64,000 nucleotides of DNA from Hydnum rufescens UP504. Taxonomy: Eukaryota; Basidiomycota; Agaricomycetes; Cantharellales; Hydnaceae. Below, piece after piece: positions 9,941-21,380 of this stretch. Positions within the stretch are counted from its first letter, which is position 1. Each line of letters starts with the position of its first letter. Made by a program: the position numbers and the translations under genes. The stretch covers positions 89,841 through 153,840 of the forward strand of contig MU129023.1 in the NCBI GenBank assembly GCA_014904985.1, in the 5' to 3' direction. The notes beneath the pieces are model-generated. The model had not been told where the DNA came from. It ran no database searches and saw nothing but the letters and a program-made list of their open reading frames with translations.

Positions 9941-12565
9941 ATGGAATCCCTCGCGAACGCCGTCAGAGGCGCCACAAAATGGTCTATTGGTCGTCTTGCA
10001 CTGCTCCGAGCCCCCCTTAAATCCTCTCCGTCAAGAGGCGATACGAGTCGCGATACATCTCAGTCCAAGTTCTTCAACCCATCAAGCATATTTACGTCTG
10101 GATATGCTCTTCTCGTCATTGTAATGGTAGGTTTCTACTGCTTCTCTCTGATAAGAATCCAGTTCTCTATCCGCTCACTCATTGGACAAGTTTATACTGC
10201 TGAATCGAATTCAGCATATTGTTGTACCCCCAAGAGCGTCCATTCGCGGACGAAGACAACGCAGTGTTCACCTTGACTATTTGGCGCCGCCCCCAACCTT
10301 TGCATCTGGAATCCTACTCTTTATCAACGCTTTACGTCATCAAATTTTTCCTCTGAATCTGGATTCCACGCTCTCGCGACTAATGTTCTGTGCCCCATCC
10401 CTCCTTCATGCCTGTCTCAGCCTTATCCTTCTCACTGTCACCATGCTTCAAGTGCTAGGTGTCTTTCCGCTGCCTCCATCGTCGTCTCATTGGAGTATAC
10501 ACGGACTAGGTGTATGGGCACTGAAATATGACATGTATCAGATCTGCTGGAAGGCATTCATCAGTGCTTGTTTTGTCATTCTTATTGGTGCTCTTCTCGC
10601 TGGCCTTGAGGGCGGTGCGTCTCTGTCGTTCGGTCCTGAATATCTGATGGGTATCTGATTTCATGAAGTTAGACCGAGCAGTGCTCCGCACTTCAATCTT
10701 GTACGTCGAATACATACTATGAATATCCGGTATACTAATGACCCCTTAGTTCGGCTATGCCTGTACTCTGCATGCCTTCGGCTCGCCTCAATTTTCCGAA
10801 GGGACTTCAAAGCAAGCGGCAGGAGTCTCAAGACCGAATGCACATGTTATCTTTATTATAATGTTGCCCCTGTTCCAGGTCTGAATCACCCTCGTTCGCC
10901 CCATTAAGGCTTCCGGCTTATCTGATCGATCCTCAGATCACGCTACTCCACGCCATGAACGTTAAAAAAACTTGGGGAACGCAGCGGATCATCCCAACAT
11001 CGATTTGCGGTCTCCTTGGCATTGTAAGTCGGTCGGACGTGATAACATTGTTTATGCCCATCTGAATCGTTTTGTGATCTCGAGGCCCACTTTGTGTACA
11101 GTCTCATCACCAATCCATCATTACATCCACACCCTACATGTAGCTCGCATTTCCCATGACAATTCATTCATTACTGATCACCTCATCAACAGCTGTAACC
11201 AGTGCCATAGAACTCGCTCTCCTCCTTATTATCGCCATTACTCATGCTCTTGATTTCTTCACCCGTCTCTTACTCTCTCCGGCTTTCGACCCCAACACCA
11301 GCGACACCCCAACTTCTTTCTTTCTTACACCCTCCTCATGGTCCACTGCCGTCCGCTCAATAGAACTCGTCAACTCTGCGGACGACTTCACCGTCGCCAT
11401 TGTCAAAATGGGAATGGCCTGCCTTGAGGCAACTAATTTCGTTGGTCTCGCCAATGAAGTCGCCCACATAAATGCGGACGGTGCTCTTACCCATAATCTG
11501 CGATCACAGCATAGTGAAAGGGATTATGACAGAGATGAAGATGGTTCCACAGTTCGATTAGGGTCTACAGGTGTTGCGTGGACCCGGTCTCGCCCATTTC
11601 ACATCGGCGCCACGTTCCTGTGCGAACTCAAAACCCGAGGTCCGCGTTTCCTCATTCAGTGGGGACGATGCAAGCACCTCCCAGTGGTTTTGTACGTGAG
11701 ATCAAGCGTGTCGTACCTCATCTTTCCCCCCACTCTGGACGAAGCGGCCGGACCTAGCATCGGCGGGTTCTGGATGGATTCGGTGCACCACTCCGAGGTG
11801 AGCCGACTATGGCGTACCATCCGCGCCTTTGGGGTGGGTATGTGGATCTGGGCGTCAAGGCGGTTTAGGCGAGGGACTCGGAGCATCGCTGCAGAATCTG
11901 TGGTTGTTGATGTCGCATGTGTGTTCTCGTTTCGATGCGGATTCGGGAACGAGGACTGATGGTATTTCCAGGGGACCGTCAGCCGGCACCTGTGTCCCTC
12001 TCGCGGCCGGATTACCACTCCGAGGACGAGGATGACTCCGATTACGAGGGTGATGGACAGGAGGTTGGTGACACCGGGTCCAGTGATGAGAGCTCCGATT
12101 TCTCTCGTTCTGTATCGCCATTCTCCCGCATTGATGACAGTGACGATGACGCCACCAATTTGTACGCTGACATGGACTCTGAAGAGGCTCCGGTCTTTCT
12201 CGCGCATCTGCAGCAGCCTTGGCTGACCCGCAATCGTTACGGCCCCATTGTTAATCTCAGTTCAAGAGTAACAGTAGGAGGAAGGCAAGAGGATGAGGAG
12301 TCGAGACGAAACTGCGTCATATGTACGGTGGAGCCCCGCGTGATCATCTGCTGGCCTTGTCGATGTCTCGCGCTGTGTGATGATTGTAGAGGGGGTTTGG
12401 CGGCTCGCTCTGCTTCTTCAAAACATTATTGTCCCTGTTGTCGACAAAGGTGTGTCCTCGTACTTTATTTGGTCCCTTCTCTCTCTTTGGAGCCTTTCTT
12501 TGTTGGATGCTGACGAGGGGCCCTGAAATAGCGTGGAAGGGTATTCTCGTATCTTTATTCCGTAG
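9941..12565 (+). CDS. Asi1/Asi3-like multi-pass membrane RING ubiquitin ligase
   Basis: This is a probable E3 ubiquitin ligase of the Asi type. In yeast, Asi1-Asi3 act in the inner nuclear membrane, degrading mislocalised membrane proteins and latent Stp1/2 factors of amino-acid sensing. Exons include 9941-10126 (FNPSSIFTSGYALLVIVM), 10191 to about 10620 (LLNRIQHIVVPPRAS and two long hydrophobic stretches), a microexon near 10689-10708 (APHFNL), 10750-10878, 10937-11023 (TWGTQRIIPTSICGLLGI), an exon from about 11210 with a long helix (IELALLLIIAITHALDFF), and an acidic linker (HSEDEDDSDYEGD). The C-terminal RING follows: NCVICTVEPRVIICWPCRC, LCDDCRG, KHYCPCC. A last exon at 12532-12565 ends in VEGYSRIFIP-stop, the ending expected of Asi homologues. 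No frameshift was seen. The borders of the microexon and the intron near 11830-11970 are uncertain. Confidence 0.75.
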
Positions 12566-13376
12566 CTGGAGTGTACTCCAAGTTGTCTTCTGTCAATGTC
12601 ATGTCTCCCTATGTTTCGGTACCCTGGGATGGTTTGTTGTAATTCTGGTGGATATGAATTACACGCTGAAGCACGGCGAGTGATCTTGCGTCCGTGTAAC
12701 TAGCAACTAGTGTACCCAGGATGGCGAAAAATATGTATGTATATATACCGTAGCTATCTCATCCCGTCAGACCACTCTCGGACCGGACCTCATTACTTAG
12801 AAACTAAACATCCTTTCAGATTGCAGGAAAAAAATATTACTCTTATTATGGGCAATACTTGTTGGTTGTTGAGAAAATTTTTCGAGACTCGACTGAATTC
12901 TGCGTTGCGTGGTTGTGTCAGTGGTGGCCTACAACATAATATGCGTGGCAACAAGGTTTCGGTCTTCAGATGGCCTCGAGAATATGGTACCATAACCCGA
13001 GAACAACGTGATGCCTCGATCACCGCAATAATCATTATTAATAATCCACGGACAGGTGCAAAGGAGAAGAAGAGGGAAAAGGTCTGAGGCCAGCGATAAA
13101 ACAATAAAGAAAATGAAGGGGGCCCGGATGTGCGCGGTCTCGCAGTCGGAAAAAGGCCCTGCAAAAAAAAAAACAGATGGCTGGCGGGGGTCTTGCGTGG
13201 GTGGGGTGGGGTGTAGGAAAAGAGCCTGTAGGTCATGTCCTCCATGGCAAAGAAAATCGAAGACGCCAATAGCATAAAACAACAGAGAATAGCTCGAATG
13301 TGAAAAAGAGGCCATCGATCGAAGCCTCCACCCTCTACTCCAAGCTGATCAAAGGGTCTTGTGAATTCTGTTCGAT
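12566..13376. other. intergenic, no supported gene
   Basis: This is the 3'-3' interval between the Asi-like gene (+) and the membrane-protein gene (-). A 160-codon open frame on the - strand (12793-13275) is low-complexity and lacks family resemblance, so I do not call it. Nothing else stands out. Confidence 0.4.
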
Positions 13377-14655
13377 TCAGGCGTAATCGTGGTCATCACT
13401 CGACATATTCGTGACCTTGAGGGGAGGGAGTAACGTCGTTAAACTCGATTGCGAAGAGTACCTCCGTAGATGGAGATCGTCAGTAGGTGGGGGACTTGGC
13501 TCCAAAAATGTTGCGAAACCTTGCTCGAGCGAGGGGCTGTATGAAAGACTGGAAAGGTCCTGCGACTGCGAATGTACAGGTCCGGTATCGGAAAGATGGG
13601 GGGAGAATATCAAAGAGGATAGAAATGAGGGCGTCTGTTGTGCATTTAGTGAGGACGAGAAGGACACAGGGGTTTGAGGGGTGGAGGGATCGTCTGAGTA
13701 AGGTCTGCCAGGCGAATCGGGAGGTCCGTTTGACGACACGAAGCCATACTGCAGGAGGACAAAGAATTAGATGACAAAACTAGCGAAAATAAAATAAAAA
13801 TTTGCCTGATATGGTGGATGCCCTGTCTCATTATCATCATCGTCATCAAGATCCAGCTCCAAGCGTCGGCCCAACCCCCCGGTCGTATCATTGTCGTATT
13901 CAGCATCTGGACGCTTCGATTTTCGCCTCCAGTACCAGATGAATATTCCAACTGCAAGAGTGAGAGCCACCACAGAGGCCACGACACCTGCTACAATGCG
14001 TACGTATTCTAATCCGTCATGTCGACTGCTTGAGTTAGGCAAGGAAAATATCGTGGTGGCGGGGAGGTTCGAGGACAGAAGGATGTCGGAGGACATGACC
14101 ATTCCATTGGAAGTGATGCTCGTTGGGACTACCCATGTAGTTGGCGGTGGAGTGGATAGGCTAAATGATCCACCAAAATTAGGTGGATATGTTAAGGATA
14201 TTGTGGGAGATCCAGCACTCGGGAAGGAAGCAGGACTGCTCGTTGGTGTGTCTGGTGGAACGGAAAGAGTGGAGATAGGTGAAGCGAAGCGCGTCGTCGA
14301 TGCAGAATCGCAAGAGGTGCCGAAGAGCGTCTGTGTTGGGACCGTAAGCACTACAGTAATTAAGACTGTTCTCTCAATGGGTACAGGTACGGTGACAACA
14401 CGGCCTGCAACGAGAGATCACCCCATTTTAATACTTCGTCAATGGACTGAGGCACCCAAAGCATACCGGGAATGACAGAGAATGAGGTGACTGTATGTGG
14501 AGAACAGCTGGTCCGGTCTGCGATTTCACTCAGAAGAGCTGGGAGGGAAAAACATTGTGTTGTAACCACTTGTTGAGAGACCGTCGAAGCAGGTGGAGTA
14601 GACAGGCTAAAAGAGGTAGAAGCGGATGCTACAGGAGACACTTCAGTGGAGGGAC
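13377..14655 (-). CDS. Ser/Thr/Pro-rich single-pass membrane protein (5' end unresolved)
   Basis: The protein has a mucin-like ectodomain, one membrane helix and an acidic cytosolic tail. The exons are 14655-14467 (STSFSLSTPPASTVSQQ; cysteines in TTQCFSLPALLSEIADRTSC), 14404-13806 and 13748-13377. The intron 14405-14466 begins GTATGC. The intron 13749-13805 begins GC (CAG|GCAAAT) and would be a GC-AG intron. The ectodomain is Ser/Thr/Pro-rich. The helix VRIVAGVVASVVALTLAVGI lies near 14003-13935, followed by a basic stop-transfer (WRRKSKRP) and the acidic run ELDLDDDDDNE. The tail is Ser-rich. Similar one-helix proteins in agaricomycetes are often called mid2-like or wall sensors, but no specific domain is recognised. 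The N-terminal exon with a signal peptide should lie upstream of 14655; I could not place it. Confidence 0.65.
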
Positions 14656-15739
14656 CTGTGTGATCACGGAAGATTAGGCAAAGGAGGGGAGGGGCTGAAG
14701 GACTCGCTACGTGCCAAACAGGGTCTCAGTTGGGAATGTCCGGCAGTTGGCCATTTAGGAATGGATTGGACGAGTTCGCGATCGTGGGGATACGGTAGAA
14801 AGAAAGTCAAGATTTAATTACATGCAAAGAGCTGTCGCGTTAAAGATTCGCGGCGAGGGGCGCCTGTGATCAAAAGAGGGTGAAATTCTCGACTTGTATA
14901 ACTATGTAGTACACAAAGTCTAACAATTAATGGGTCACGTCACAAACAGAAAAAGCCGCTAGAATCGATAGCAATGCATTCACATTTCAGTTCTGAAGGG
15001 GGGGATTAGTAGCTACGATACAGAGTCGAAAAGAGCGGAGAATACTTCGAGGGAGGGGGTGAATTAGGGATTAAATGTGCAGGGACACTGGGCCTCAATG
15101 TCACACGGGTGACACCTGCTCTTTCGCTAACTCATGCGGCTGTCACGTCCCAAAAAATTTCGTAGTTTGATTTCAAGTACCTTCCCATCAATCCGCACGT
15201 TAATGTCCTGCGTAATTCGCCCCGCGCAGCAGGGGCTACACTCTGCCTAGCCGCATGAGCACAAGCTCACCTCGAATGTGTGGTAGATGGCGGAATCCTT
15301 CAGTCGTTGACGACCAGTCCCTGGTTTTCATCCCCAACATCTGTAGACCGCCAAGGCTCAGCTTCGCGTTGATGACCATCTTGGGCAGTGTTACTTGGGC
15401 AGATTTTCGGGAGCAAAGAATGTCTTGGCGAAGCCGTCAACTCCCATGGACCCTCTTCAACGACAAACTTAATCTGTGGACGCTGAAGACGCTGGGTTTG
15501 TTGGCGACCCTAATGTTAAGTAGTTCTCCGCCCGCACACGGGGGCGCTGGCTTTTGGCCTTCTGTGCAGGTCTAGCATGTCGTCTATGGCTCGCGAAGCG
15601 CAATAAGGTTGTCTGTCGGCTGGACCGTTCTTGCTTCTTGCTGGCTTCTGCTCATTCGAGCACTTCCTTCGACTTTGGTTTGCCATCTGCTTTCTTCGCG
15701 CGTGGAGAGGAGGATCTGTTCAGGTTATGCAACTGCGCC
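14656..15739. other. intergenic, upstream of the membrane-protein gene
   Basis: This stretch probably contains the missing first exon and promoter of the 13377-14655 gene. A short dyad (TGTCAC-ACGG-GTGACA) lies at about 15100-15115. Open frames of 80-106 codons on the + strand at 15255-15796 do not resemble known proteins. Confidence 0.4.
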
Positions 15740-18700
15740 CCGGCAGTGACCCTGACTAGGCTGACCTCCCTATCCATCTCGGAGCAGTTGTCTTAGGGAC
15801 ATGGCCATAATGGCCGAGGACGCAAATACTGCCCGGGGGGGAAATGATGGTTATCGATAAAATCGATTTACAAACTCTGACTCAGAGCCCCTCATTCGCT
15901 GTCTGGTTGCAGCAAGGCACGGGCACTGAATCTATGAATCGATTTTCCTCTCGAATATACGGCGGCTCCCATTAACGGGCTTGCAGATCATTCAAAATAT
16001 TTATGTATCCCCTGGCGGTCTGATGTACTTGGCAGGAACTCGCACTTATTCCTCGGGTCCCCACCTGCGATCGTCTTGCGCGAGGTCGTAATATTCTTGC
16101 GACCGATGATTTCAGGCCCCTCCCTCGATGAATGTGGCTACGGCATATTACGATCTTGCTGGGATCCTTTATTCCTATTGATAGCGAAACTACTGACCCC
16201 CTGTCGATTTCGTGCATTGGCTATCCCATCCGCTGAGCTTACTGTCAAGGCCGCAACGGTCAACTCCACTGTGCTGTCGATGCTTTAAGATGCCCTATTC
16301 TCGACCATCCCAATCATGGAGGTCTAAGTTGTTGAGTTTTGTGTTGGCTGCCTAACTTAATCTAGTAGAATGGCATACAATATACTTGATCACTTCGATG
16401 CTGCCCAGGGTTCCACCTGGGACAGAGACTTGGGGTTGCACTAAACCCAACCTTGGTATCACTATTCTGGTGAGACTAACCACGACAGAATACGCATGAT
16501 TGAGCAGCATGACAGAGGTAAATACTACCCAATACGAACCATGGATCTTTATGACCACATCATCACACACCACCTCTCTGGTGATGTTTATCACTGTAGC
16601 CTGTAGCCTCTCTTCCTAGAAAACGGACAAGTTCCGATCAGCGTCCGTTAGCCTCACCTGATCCACCCGACATCGCACAGGTCAAGATATATGGATTGAG
16701 ACGTACATTTCCACGATCCTCCGCCTTCCGCCGTATTCTCATTTTCATCGAGGAGTTGATCATTTCGAGGCTTGAAGTTTCAAGCCTCGCCCGGAGTCTC
16801 TTTCGCGTGTGCAGACTGGAAGACAAAAATAAAATAAAATACTTCAGCATCAGTCGTATAACGGGTCATATTATAGGGGCCTACTTGGCCAGCATGGTGA
16901 CGGAATAGAACCCGTTCAGTGGCTAGGACAGAATCAAGGAATTAGTCTTACATAGAAATCTGCTCATTATCGAACGAGCAGGAGACTGAGGGATTGAGTA
17001 ACCTACCAGGGCGATGGTAAGTGCAGTAAAACGGAGCCCGTATCTGGAAAACTGTCCCCATAATTATTTCAGCACCGGCGTTATCGCAGGGAAAGGAAAT
17101 CGCCGAAATGCACCATTGCAAGATGGATACACGAGAGAACACTGGTGACCAAGCCCGTATTAATGGTGTGCAATATCATACGGTTGATTGCTGAATTAGT
17201 CCTGTGCCATGGAATGACGCGTGAAATCATCAATCAGACAAAGGGATTTAGTACACAAATATGGGATCGCGAATGTATCAGGATACCCACTTCTGGAACC
17301 CGGTCCGCCGATGTCGCAATACCAGACACATACATGTCGCAATCACAATATCTGCGACTGCCTGAAGGCCACATGATTACACACCATGTGCCATATTTCA
17401 GCGCAGACTATGGAGTGAGTGGTGGAAACAAGAGCAGATAGATTACGGCCAAGACGCACCCGAATGGTCGTCCATGACATGGCGACCCACCTATATTCCT
17501 TGAATCTCGCTTCAAAATCCAGTATCATGTTCCTACAACGGTGAGATACAGCCACGTCAGATCAAAAGTGGATAGCTGCAACCTCACTGGAGAGAATACA
17601 ACGATGCATACATTATGACGCCCGTTGCTGCGGCACGCCAAAACATTGATTTGATTAGAATATAATAAGTCACAGTCCATCGGGGTATACGAAAATGAAT
17701 ACTAACCAACACCGAATCCTACCTCGCGGGAGGAATAAGACAGACGAAGCAGACCACAAAGCGATGGTAACAGGGAAAGACTAACCGAACTGAACCAACA
17801 CAAGGACTTGCTACAAAAGCATAGCACATGAGTTTCAGAGTGATCTATTATGACATCGAGGCCACAACATACCACGAGCACGCCCAGATAGAGATTGGCG
17901 CTCACTATGGGAACCAAGGGGAATTATGCATGGGATGGCTCTACAGCGAGGATGTGTGGTAAGACCTACAAGAATGGACACGATGGGCAAAGAATGTCTG
18001 CACAGTGACTGATGTGCAGACCTTGAAGTGGATAGTGCCCGAGTCAAGATAAGGGCATGCACAACAAGAACCGACTCAGTACTCACCGCACAGATTTGAA
18101 ATATTGTAAATTCCCTATACGTATGCAATGATTTCATGGGTACAGGGGGTCGTTAGGGAAAGGGACGGTCAAGGGCCGCGGTGGATCCCATACGCACCAC
18201 GTCGTCCGGTTCGGAGCCAAACGATTATCGTAGTTTGCCACAACCCACCAATATAAAGACTGGGTACTGCACACACTGTGTAACGCACATGTTGTCGGAC
18301 AACAGGAAGTCTCCGCAGTAAGTCCCAGCCACAGTTGAAGAGAACAGAGAAGGGGATACCAACAGTTGAAAAGCTGCCGAAGTCCTTCACACCGGAAGTT
18401 GAGGAATATGCCTTGGAATATAAGTGTGAGTGATGCTCACCATAAAAACACCACCTGAGGGGAGATGGATAACGGGCGATAAATTCACATTTCAAGAGAA
18501 TATGGAGAGACGTACCACCAGTTTCATTGGCCTTCCGTCATTAGGAAAGGCGCGATAGTAGCTAGAGGTCTGGATAGTGAGGACACCAAAGCACCTATTG
18601 AGTACACTAGATCAGGACTGTCCTGGCCCTCTCAAAGTTTGGAGGAGATTGACAAAGCGCTGAGGAGGGTTCCAAAGAACAAGCCACCAACAATGTTGAC

Positions 18701-18760
18701 TGAGGCGACGGTCATTATCTCCACGAGGAGCGAAGAGAGTGTGGATGGGGAAGAGAAATA
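15740..18760. repeat. segmental duplication, copy 1 (partner 25940-29100)
   Basis: This ~3 kb block contains DUF6534 copy B and ~900 bp of its 3' flank. It matches 25940-29100 almost base for base through exons, introns and flank (estimated by eye at well above 90% identity). The partner carries a ~120 bp insertion near its left edge (about 25965-26080) and a local triplication near 26705-26760. Similarity to the remaining copies is clearly lower, so B and C share the most recent duplication. Confidence 0.85.
16638..18715 (-). CDS. DUF6534 seven-helix membrane protein, copy B
   Basis: The start ATG (18715) is followed by a first helix (VNIVGGLFFGTLLSAL) and an intron. FGVLTVQTSSYYRAFPNDGR leads to the donor near 18520. 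Later exons give a LEAFQL-like segment near 18380, QSLYWWVVANYDN near 18250, and VTVQTFFAHRVHSC near 18010-17970. ADIVIA..RRTGFQK near 17350-17290 is joined by an intron to KTNSAINRMILHTINTGLVT near 17210-17150. PLNGFYSVTMLAK lies near 16910. The last exon reads RKRLRARLETSSLEMINSSM and stops at 16638. The exons checked are open. DUF6534 proteins are predicted multi-pass membrane proteins with no established function. This copy has its own upstream module at about 18790-19250. Confidence 0.7.
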
Positions 18761-18789
18761 GGAGCTCAGAGGCGCCCAACACCAACTTA

Positions 18790-19448
18790 AATAACCGAAG
18801 CCGAACTAAATGAAGTGGCAGCATAGGAGATCCGATGATCCTTAACTCGTTTGCTTGACCTTGGGCCTGCGCAGCTTGATCCTTCCCAGAGTTACCCCTG
18901 AATCTTCCGCCATGGATCGACGAGGCCATAATTAACGATGGATGGAAAGTGCAATCCTGAATCCTTCTGTTTACATGGGAGGAGGGTCCACGCACCTTCA
19001 CAGCTACGCACTGGGTAGGACGGTGCATTCGGCGTAATGAGGGCGACAACTTTCCTCATTTACTCCAAGTACGACCTCCACAATGAGCACGAGGTGGACG
19101 AAAAGTTCGTACACTGTTCTATTTCGATCGATGGTTCGCTTCTATTTCACGTGACCGGCACGTGATGGCTGGTGCAATGTTCAAAGCATCCGGTTAGCTG
19201 CGAAATTGTTCTCCAAGCCCTAAATGAAGTGTTCAATATGGTACCAGGCTTAATTATGAGGTACCCCTCATAATTTGGGACCGAGCTTCACATATCTCTT
19301 GCATCAACATATCTCTTGTAGTAGCATATCTCTTATAGTTGTCAAAAGAAAAAAAGAGGGGAATTATGTACAAAAATTAATCCAAAAATGCATACATACT
19401 CAAGTCTTGTCCAAAAGTCTCCTGTATGTACAGAAGATTAGCACAATA
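18790..19448. other. upstream module of copy B with twin CACGTG and hairpin
   Basis: 18790-19130 belongs to the spacer module found upstream of every full DUF6534 copy (TTGCTTGACCTTGGG, then CTCATTTACTCCAAGTACGA). Two E-box-like CACGTG sites sit at 19149-19166 (CACGTGACCGGCACGTGA). A hairpin with 10-bp arms AATTATGAGG / CCTCATAATT is at 19252-19275. It is followed by three copies of a ~17 bp unit (ACATATCTCTTG..) at about 19291-19340. No gene was seen. Confidence 0.55.
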
Positions 19449-19694
19449 GGGTGTTTCATAATAGAAAAAGATGTACCAAAAGATTCAAAAAAGATTCAAA
19501 AAAAGATTGTCAAAAGATAGATCTTAAGGACCATCTTTTGCCCATAGAAATGAAACCCCCATTTTATCTTTGGACTTAAGACTCACTAAAGGCCTGGCAT
19601 AAGTGGGTCAGATATGCGCGGGGTTAGGGTATATGCATTTTCCCATACATGCAACACTTCATCACTTGTCCCACATCAACTGAACCTCTCTGTT

Positions 19695-21133
19695 ATGCCA
19701 GCTCTCTCTGTGCGTGAGTGGTTAACATGTTCGTTATTTATTTATGTGGATCATCTCCGACAAATCTATCATGCATCTGTAATGGATGAGTTTGGCCTTA
19801 CAGGTGATGAGAACCTATCACTATACTCAAATCCTTCCACAGCTTCTATTGCATCTTCCTTCTCCCTATCCTCAGTTGACACCTACTTTGATGATTTGGC
19901 ACAAGAAGTGGCCTCCCCCGAGTTTGCCCATGCTGCCAACATGCACTGTATTCATAAATTCTTTGAGATCTTGGGGCAGACACGAGTCCTTGTTCCCAAC
20001 ACACCTGTTCCAAAAGTGTCCCAACTTGAACTTGTCCTCTCAGCATACCGCCAAGACCACCCAAAGTGCTTTCGCCAGAACCTCCGGCTGTTGCCGGCAA
20101 CTTTTGATGCATTGCTTGCGATGATCCAGGATGACCTCGTTTTTCACTCAAACTCCAACAAGCCTCAACTTCCTGTTCCATATCAGCTTGCCATCTTCCT
20201 TTTCCGCATCGGCCATAATGGGAATGCTTCCTCTGTGGAATCTATTGCTCAGTGGGCGGGGCATAGTGCTGGTGCAGTTGTATCCTGCACCCAGCGAGTG
20301 ATGCTAGCATTCATGGTGCATCATGATACGGCTATCCATCAGCCCAATGGGGAGGAAATCGCAAATGCTAAGGCTTGGGTTGGTGAAGCCAGTTGTTTTG
20401 CATGGCGGCATGGATACTGTATGGTAGATGGGACTCTTGTTCTGCTTGCTGATAAACCAGGCTTTCATGGGGAGGCTTATTTTGACCGTAAGTCAAACTA
20501 CTCACTAAATGTCCAGGTGTGTCAGTGAATTCTGTGCCACATACTTGCATGCTCACCTAATCCCGTCTAAACGCAGATTGTGAACCTCCCAAACTATCAA
20601 ATAATTGATTATGTTGTTGGCCCTGTCGGCAGTGCACATGACTCTTCAGCTTTCTGAGAGGCATCCATCTCAAAGGATCCCGCGCATTGGTTTGCCCATG
20701 GTGAATTCATGTGGGCGGATTCAGGCTATGCCCTCCAGCCATGGTGTGTGGTCCCATTCAAAAAACTGCTTAACCAGCGACCAGAAAACAAGACTTTCAA
20801 CTACTACCTCTCAAGGGTGACTTGTTTCACCACCTTTTTTTTCCAAATTTCGTCTCCCAATTTATGAATTTGAAGGTTCGAGTCAAATCTGAGCATACTA
20901 TGGGGTATCTCAAGGGGTGCTTTGGTTCATTACAGAGTCTGCGGCAACAAATCTCATGCCCACGCGACCACAAACTTGCGGTCAATTGGATAACAGTCTG
21001 TTTGATTCTCCACAACCTCATCATCTCTATTGAGGGTGGTATTGATGAATTGGATCCATTTTATTGTGAGATTCTTGCTGAGGGATGTGAGGCCAAAGTC
21101 GAGCCTGATGAATGGGTAGATGGCATGATCTGA
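19695..21133 (+). pseudogene. Harbinger transposase (DDE_Tnp_4 type), one nonsense codon
   Basis: There are three exons: 19695-20516, 20577-20816 and 20876-21133, with introns GTGTGT..CAG and GTGACT..AAG. Helical N-terminal residues (DHLRQIYHASVMDEF) precede the catalytic core. The first Asp is in CMVDGTLV, followed by KPGFHGEAYFDRKSNYSLNV. The second Asp is in VVGPVGSAHDSSAF, and the Glu is in RVKSEHTMGYLKG. The C-terminal segment is NWITVCLILHNLIISIEGG. The acidic triad is therefore intact. At 20655-20657 the frame reads TGA directly after DSSAF, where an Arg codon (CGA) would be expected; a single C-to-T change at a CpG explains it. The ATG at 19695 was chosen over one at 19614 because MPALSVREW begins the conserved part. 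Confidence 0.85.
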
Positions 21134-21380
21134 TGATGTAGATGGCCATTGATTCCTGATGCTGAATCAGGTGTTCGGGTGTCACCTGGGCAGAGGCGGC
21201 ATGTCCTCCTTAGAGAAGCCATCACTGATAGTATTTCAGACTCTTCCTAAATATGAGCTTCGGATCCCTGAAGCTGAAATGAGGACAAGGGAGGCACGAA
21301 AAGATATGAAGTATATACAGTATAAAGATAATTCGCCTTCAAGAAAAATGAAGGCTGATTCACCTCAATCCATCAATAGA

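Noticed and set aside
12793..13275. 160-codon frame on the - strand
   Set aside because: Low-complexity Phe/Leu/Ser-rich translation, no motif, no splice partner.
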